Source of the DNA: a virus
Direction: 5' to 3' (one strand)
DNA: 48,155 bases
IMG/VR virus record: IMGVR_UViG_3300044949_000351
Coordinates: 1 to 48,155 of that record
Shown here: positions 46,786-48,155 of the stretch, one piece after another
How the letters are laid out: each line of letters begins with the position of its first letter
Position numbering within the stretch: position 1 is the first letter of the stretch
Position numbers and translations under genes: made by a program
The notes under the pieces: generated by a model
Database searches by the model: none
Told to the model about the DNA's origin: nothing
Seen by the model: only the letters and a program-made list of their open reading frames with translations

Positions 46786-47636
46786 TAGATAAGCCTTTCG
46801 CGCTTGGCGGGGTTGCCATGGTCGATAACTACACCGCCCGCAGCTTTGCCCTTGGGTTTTCTAGGTGCGGCGGGGTATTTTTTACCGTCTTCGTACCCAC
46901 GCCGAAGTGCGCTCAAGAGTTCGGCGTTCTCCCGGGCTGTAACGGCCTTGCGGTGCGCTTCGTAATCTCTAGCGTAATCCGCCCCTGTCTGGCCGAACTT
47001 GTTTGTGCCCGTGCCGTTCCAAGCACGGGCGAACGGGATTTTCAGACGGGCCGCTACCGCTTGTTTTTCGCGCATAGCGGCTAGGATGCCTGCGTTTTCC
47101 CACGACACCCCGTCCCTCACAAGGCGATCTACATACGCTTGTAGTTCTTTGTTGTTGTAGTCGTAGCTGTTCGCCCCAAAATCCTCGCGTCCCTCTTTAA
47201 GCGCCAGCGCCGCCAAGTCTTGCAGGGGGATTTGCGGTGTGCCGTACTGCTTGGTAGCCGCCATATCACGCGCAAGAGCATACAGGGGACCCATCCGAAG
47301 TTGTGTAGGCTGGGTCTCAAGGCCATTAGTACCACCGAAGCGCCCCGTAGGGTCCGCCCGATAGGCATTTACTGTAGGGCCGATCCAATTCAACGGATCA
47401 ATACCACCGATGTACTCCCCGTCCTGCACGCGGGGCTTTTCTGCCCCCTGTAACTGCGGGGGTAATGTGCGGGGGTCGTAAAGCTGCGCGTCGGTATAGT
47501 TCCGCACCGGGGGGAGCAGGTTAAATTGCGTCCGGGTGTCGTCCACCAAGTTACCCAGCTTGACCCCCGCGCGTTGTTTCAGGGCGCCGAGGTCTTTGTT
47601 CAGGTTGGCCAGTGCGTTAGAGAACGGATTATCCAT
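46785..47636 (-). CDS. 283-residue unknown late protein, possibly muralytic-like
   Basis: I chose ATG 47636 (AAAGGAG upstream, one-base overlap with the next gene). It begins NPFSNALANLNKDLGALKQR, has a middle NPRDP-poor linker and LYALARDMAATKQYGTPQIP, and later VSWENAGILAAMREKQAVAA followed by PFARAWNGTGTNKFGQTGAD, then a basic end KYPAAPRKPKGKAAG. The PFARAWNGTG segment faintly recalls the ends of phage muramidases but no catalytic Glu context is clear. It could be a virion-borne enzyme or structural protein. GC is lower than in most neighbours. Confidence 0.5.
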   Translation of the reverse strand: MDNPFSNALANLNKDLGALKQRAGVKLGNLVDDTRTQFNLLPPVRNYTDAQLYDPRTLPPQLQGAEKPRVQDGEYIGGIDPLNWIGPTVNAYRADPTGRFGGTNGLETQPTQLRMGPLYALARDMAATKQYGTPQIPLQDLAALALKEGREDFGANSYDYNNKELQAYVDRLVRDGVSWENAGILAAMREKQAVAARLKIPFARAWNGTGTNKFGQTGADYARDYEAHRKAVTARENAELLSALRRGYEDGKKYPAAPRKPKGKAAGGVVIDHGNPAKRERLI

Positions 47637-47920
47637 CAGGTATCTCCTTTGTCCGTACCGCAGTTGGGGCACAGGGGGCCGGTCGGCGTGATGACGAACA
47701 GCCAGTTGTCGCAGGCGCAAGCCAAGTACAGCTCACCCACAGGGGTATGGTACGTATATTTCCAAGTTCCCTTGTGTGTACCACACTCGGGACATTCGAA
47801 GAATGTCACCCCCACGGGTGCTACTGCCTGCCACTCGTGCTTGCAGCATATGCAGACGGCTTGGCCCGCGCCGTGGGGCGCACGTTCCTGCCGGGTCGGG
47901 AGCTGGATGACGTTGCTCAT
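47636..47920 (-). CDS. double zinc-ribbon small protein
   Basis: A 94-residue protein with CxxC pairs ICCKHEW, CPECG, CACDNW and CPNCG, arranged as two zinc ribbons of about 40 residues each. It ends TDKGDT. Its start overlaps the terminase stop by one base. Such small zinc-ribbon proteins beside terminase may bind DNA or assist packaging, but no such role is proved here. Confidence 0.6.
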   Translation of the reverse strand: MSNVIQLPTRQERAPHGAGQAVCICCKHEWQAVAPVGVTFFECPECGTHKGTWKYTYHTPVGELYLACACDNWLFVITPTGPLCPNCGTDKGDT

Positions 47921-48155
47921 CAGTAATACCCCTGTGTGGCGCGCTTGAAGTACTGCTGCTCTTCCGGCTCGTCCAGTGATGTCCCGACGTACCCACCCTT
48001 GCGGAACCGCATCATCGCGAGGCTCACCGAGTCGACGTAGTCGTCGTGATCGCCGCCGGGGAAACTAGCGACTTCGTCGATAACTTCTTCCGCCCACCGG
48101 GTGGCGGGGGCCCACACCCTGCCACTGGCGAACAGGTCGCTCACGGCGTTGAGGC
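47920..48155 (-). CDS. terL: terminase large subunit, C-terminal end (partial)
   Basis: The visible 77 residues run off the right edge without a start; the GTG at 48144 is internal because the frame continues open beyond it. DLFASGRVWAPATRWAEEVI and SFPGGDHDDYVDSVSLAMMR are the closing motifs of the RNase H-like nuclease domain of large terminases, where the DHDDYVDS acidic cluster is the last metal-binding site. It cuts and powers packaging of phage DNA into the head. The motor domain and any small terminase lie beyond the window. Confidence 0.88.
   Translation of the reverse strand, partial: LNAVSDLFASGRVWAPATRWAEEVIDEVASFPGGDHDDYVDSVSLAMMRFRKGGYVGTSLDEPEEQQYFKRATQGYY

Noticed and set aside
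1-48155. Circular or complete phage genome
   Set aside because: Joining the ends puts an in-frame stop just upstream of the left partial gene and takes the terminase frame into unrelated sequence. Terminase also lacks its motor domain, so sequence is missing.

Overview
This window is a 48 kb piece of a high-GC tailed-phage genome. It holds portal, major capsid, scaffold, head-tail adaptor, tail nozzle, fibre and lysis genes, the C-terminus of a large terminase and a phage-type primase-helicase. I see no tRNA, integrase or ordinary bacterial gene. There is no tape-measure, sheath or tail-tube gene, but there are several very large Ala/Gly/Gln-rich proteins of internal-virion (ejection) type, so a short-tailed podovirus-like virion is the best reading. 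The XRE-type regulator resembles alphaproteobacterial ones and base composition is high-GC, so an alphaproteobacterial host is a reasonable but weak inference. Both ends cut through genes, and joining the ends does not extend either gene, so the window is a fragment of a larger genome and not a complete circle.

The plus-strand block (1-9344) is an early/replication module of tightly overlapping genes. It holds a SAM methyltransferase, an XRE regulator, a GT-A-like glycosyltransferase, a one-segment membrane peptide, a Cas4/RecB-like PD-(D/E)XK nuclease with a possible Fe-S cluster, an HNH protein, an SNF2-type helicase, a conserved coiled-coil protein, an acidic-tailed protein that may bind ssDNA, a small HTH protein, a 950-residue primase-helicase (archaeo-eukaryotic primase plus DUF927-type ATPase) and a 66-residue protein. 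It ends at a clear intrinsic terminator (9363-9401). No DNA polymerase is present.

The minus-strand block (48155 down to 9406) is the late module. In transcription order it runs: terminase, zinc-ribbon protein, two unknown genes of lower GC, portal, small protein, GroES-like co-chaperonin, scaffold, conserved head protein, decoration-type protein, major capsid protein, strong terminator (40376-40414), two small structural proteins, a second glycosyltransferase, a cluster of tiny basic proteins with a shared C-terminal motif, a first fibre, small head/adaptor proteins, holin-endolysin-spanins, a second and longer repetitive fibre, tail nozzle, a jelly-roll-like protein, and then four internal-virion candidates ending in a 2430-residue protein with a zinc-protease motif (HEMGH).

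The most unusual parts are: (i) the 964-residue Gln-rich protein, with six exact 66-residue repeats that each split into six 11-residue units, plus a separate 32-residue repeat array; (ii) the 2430-residue polyvalent-type protein, whose protease region is visibly richer in A/T than its flanks; (iii) two fibre genes sharing a 52-nt exact repeat; (iv) two related glycosyltransferases, one early and one late; and (v) a phage co-chaperonin placed between portal and scaffold.
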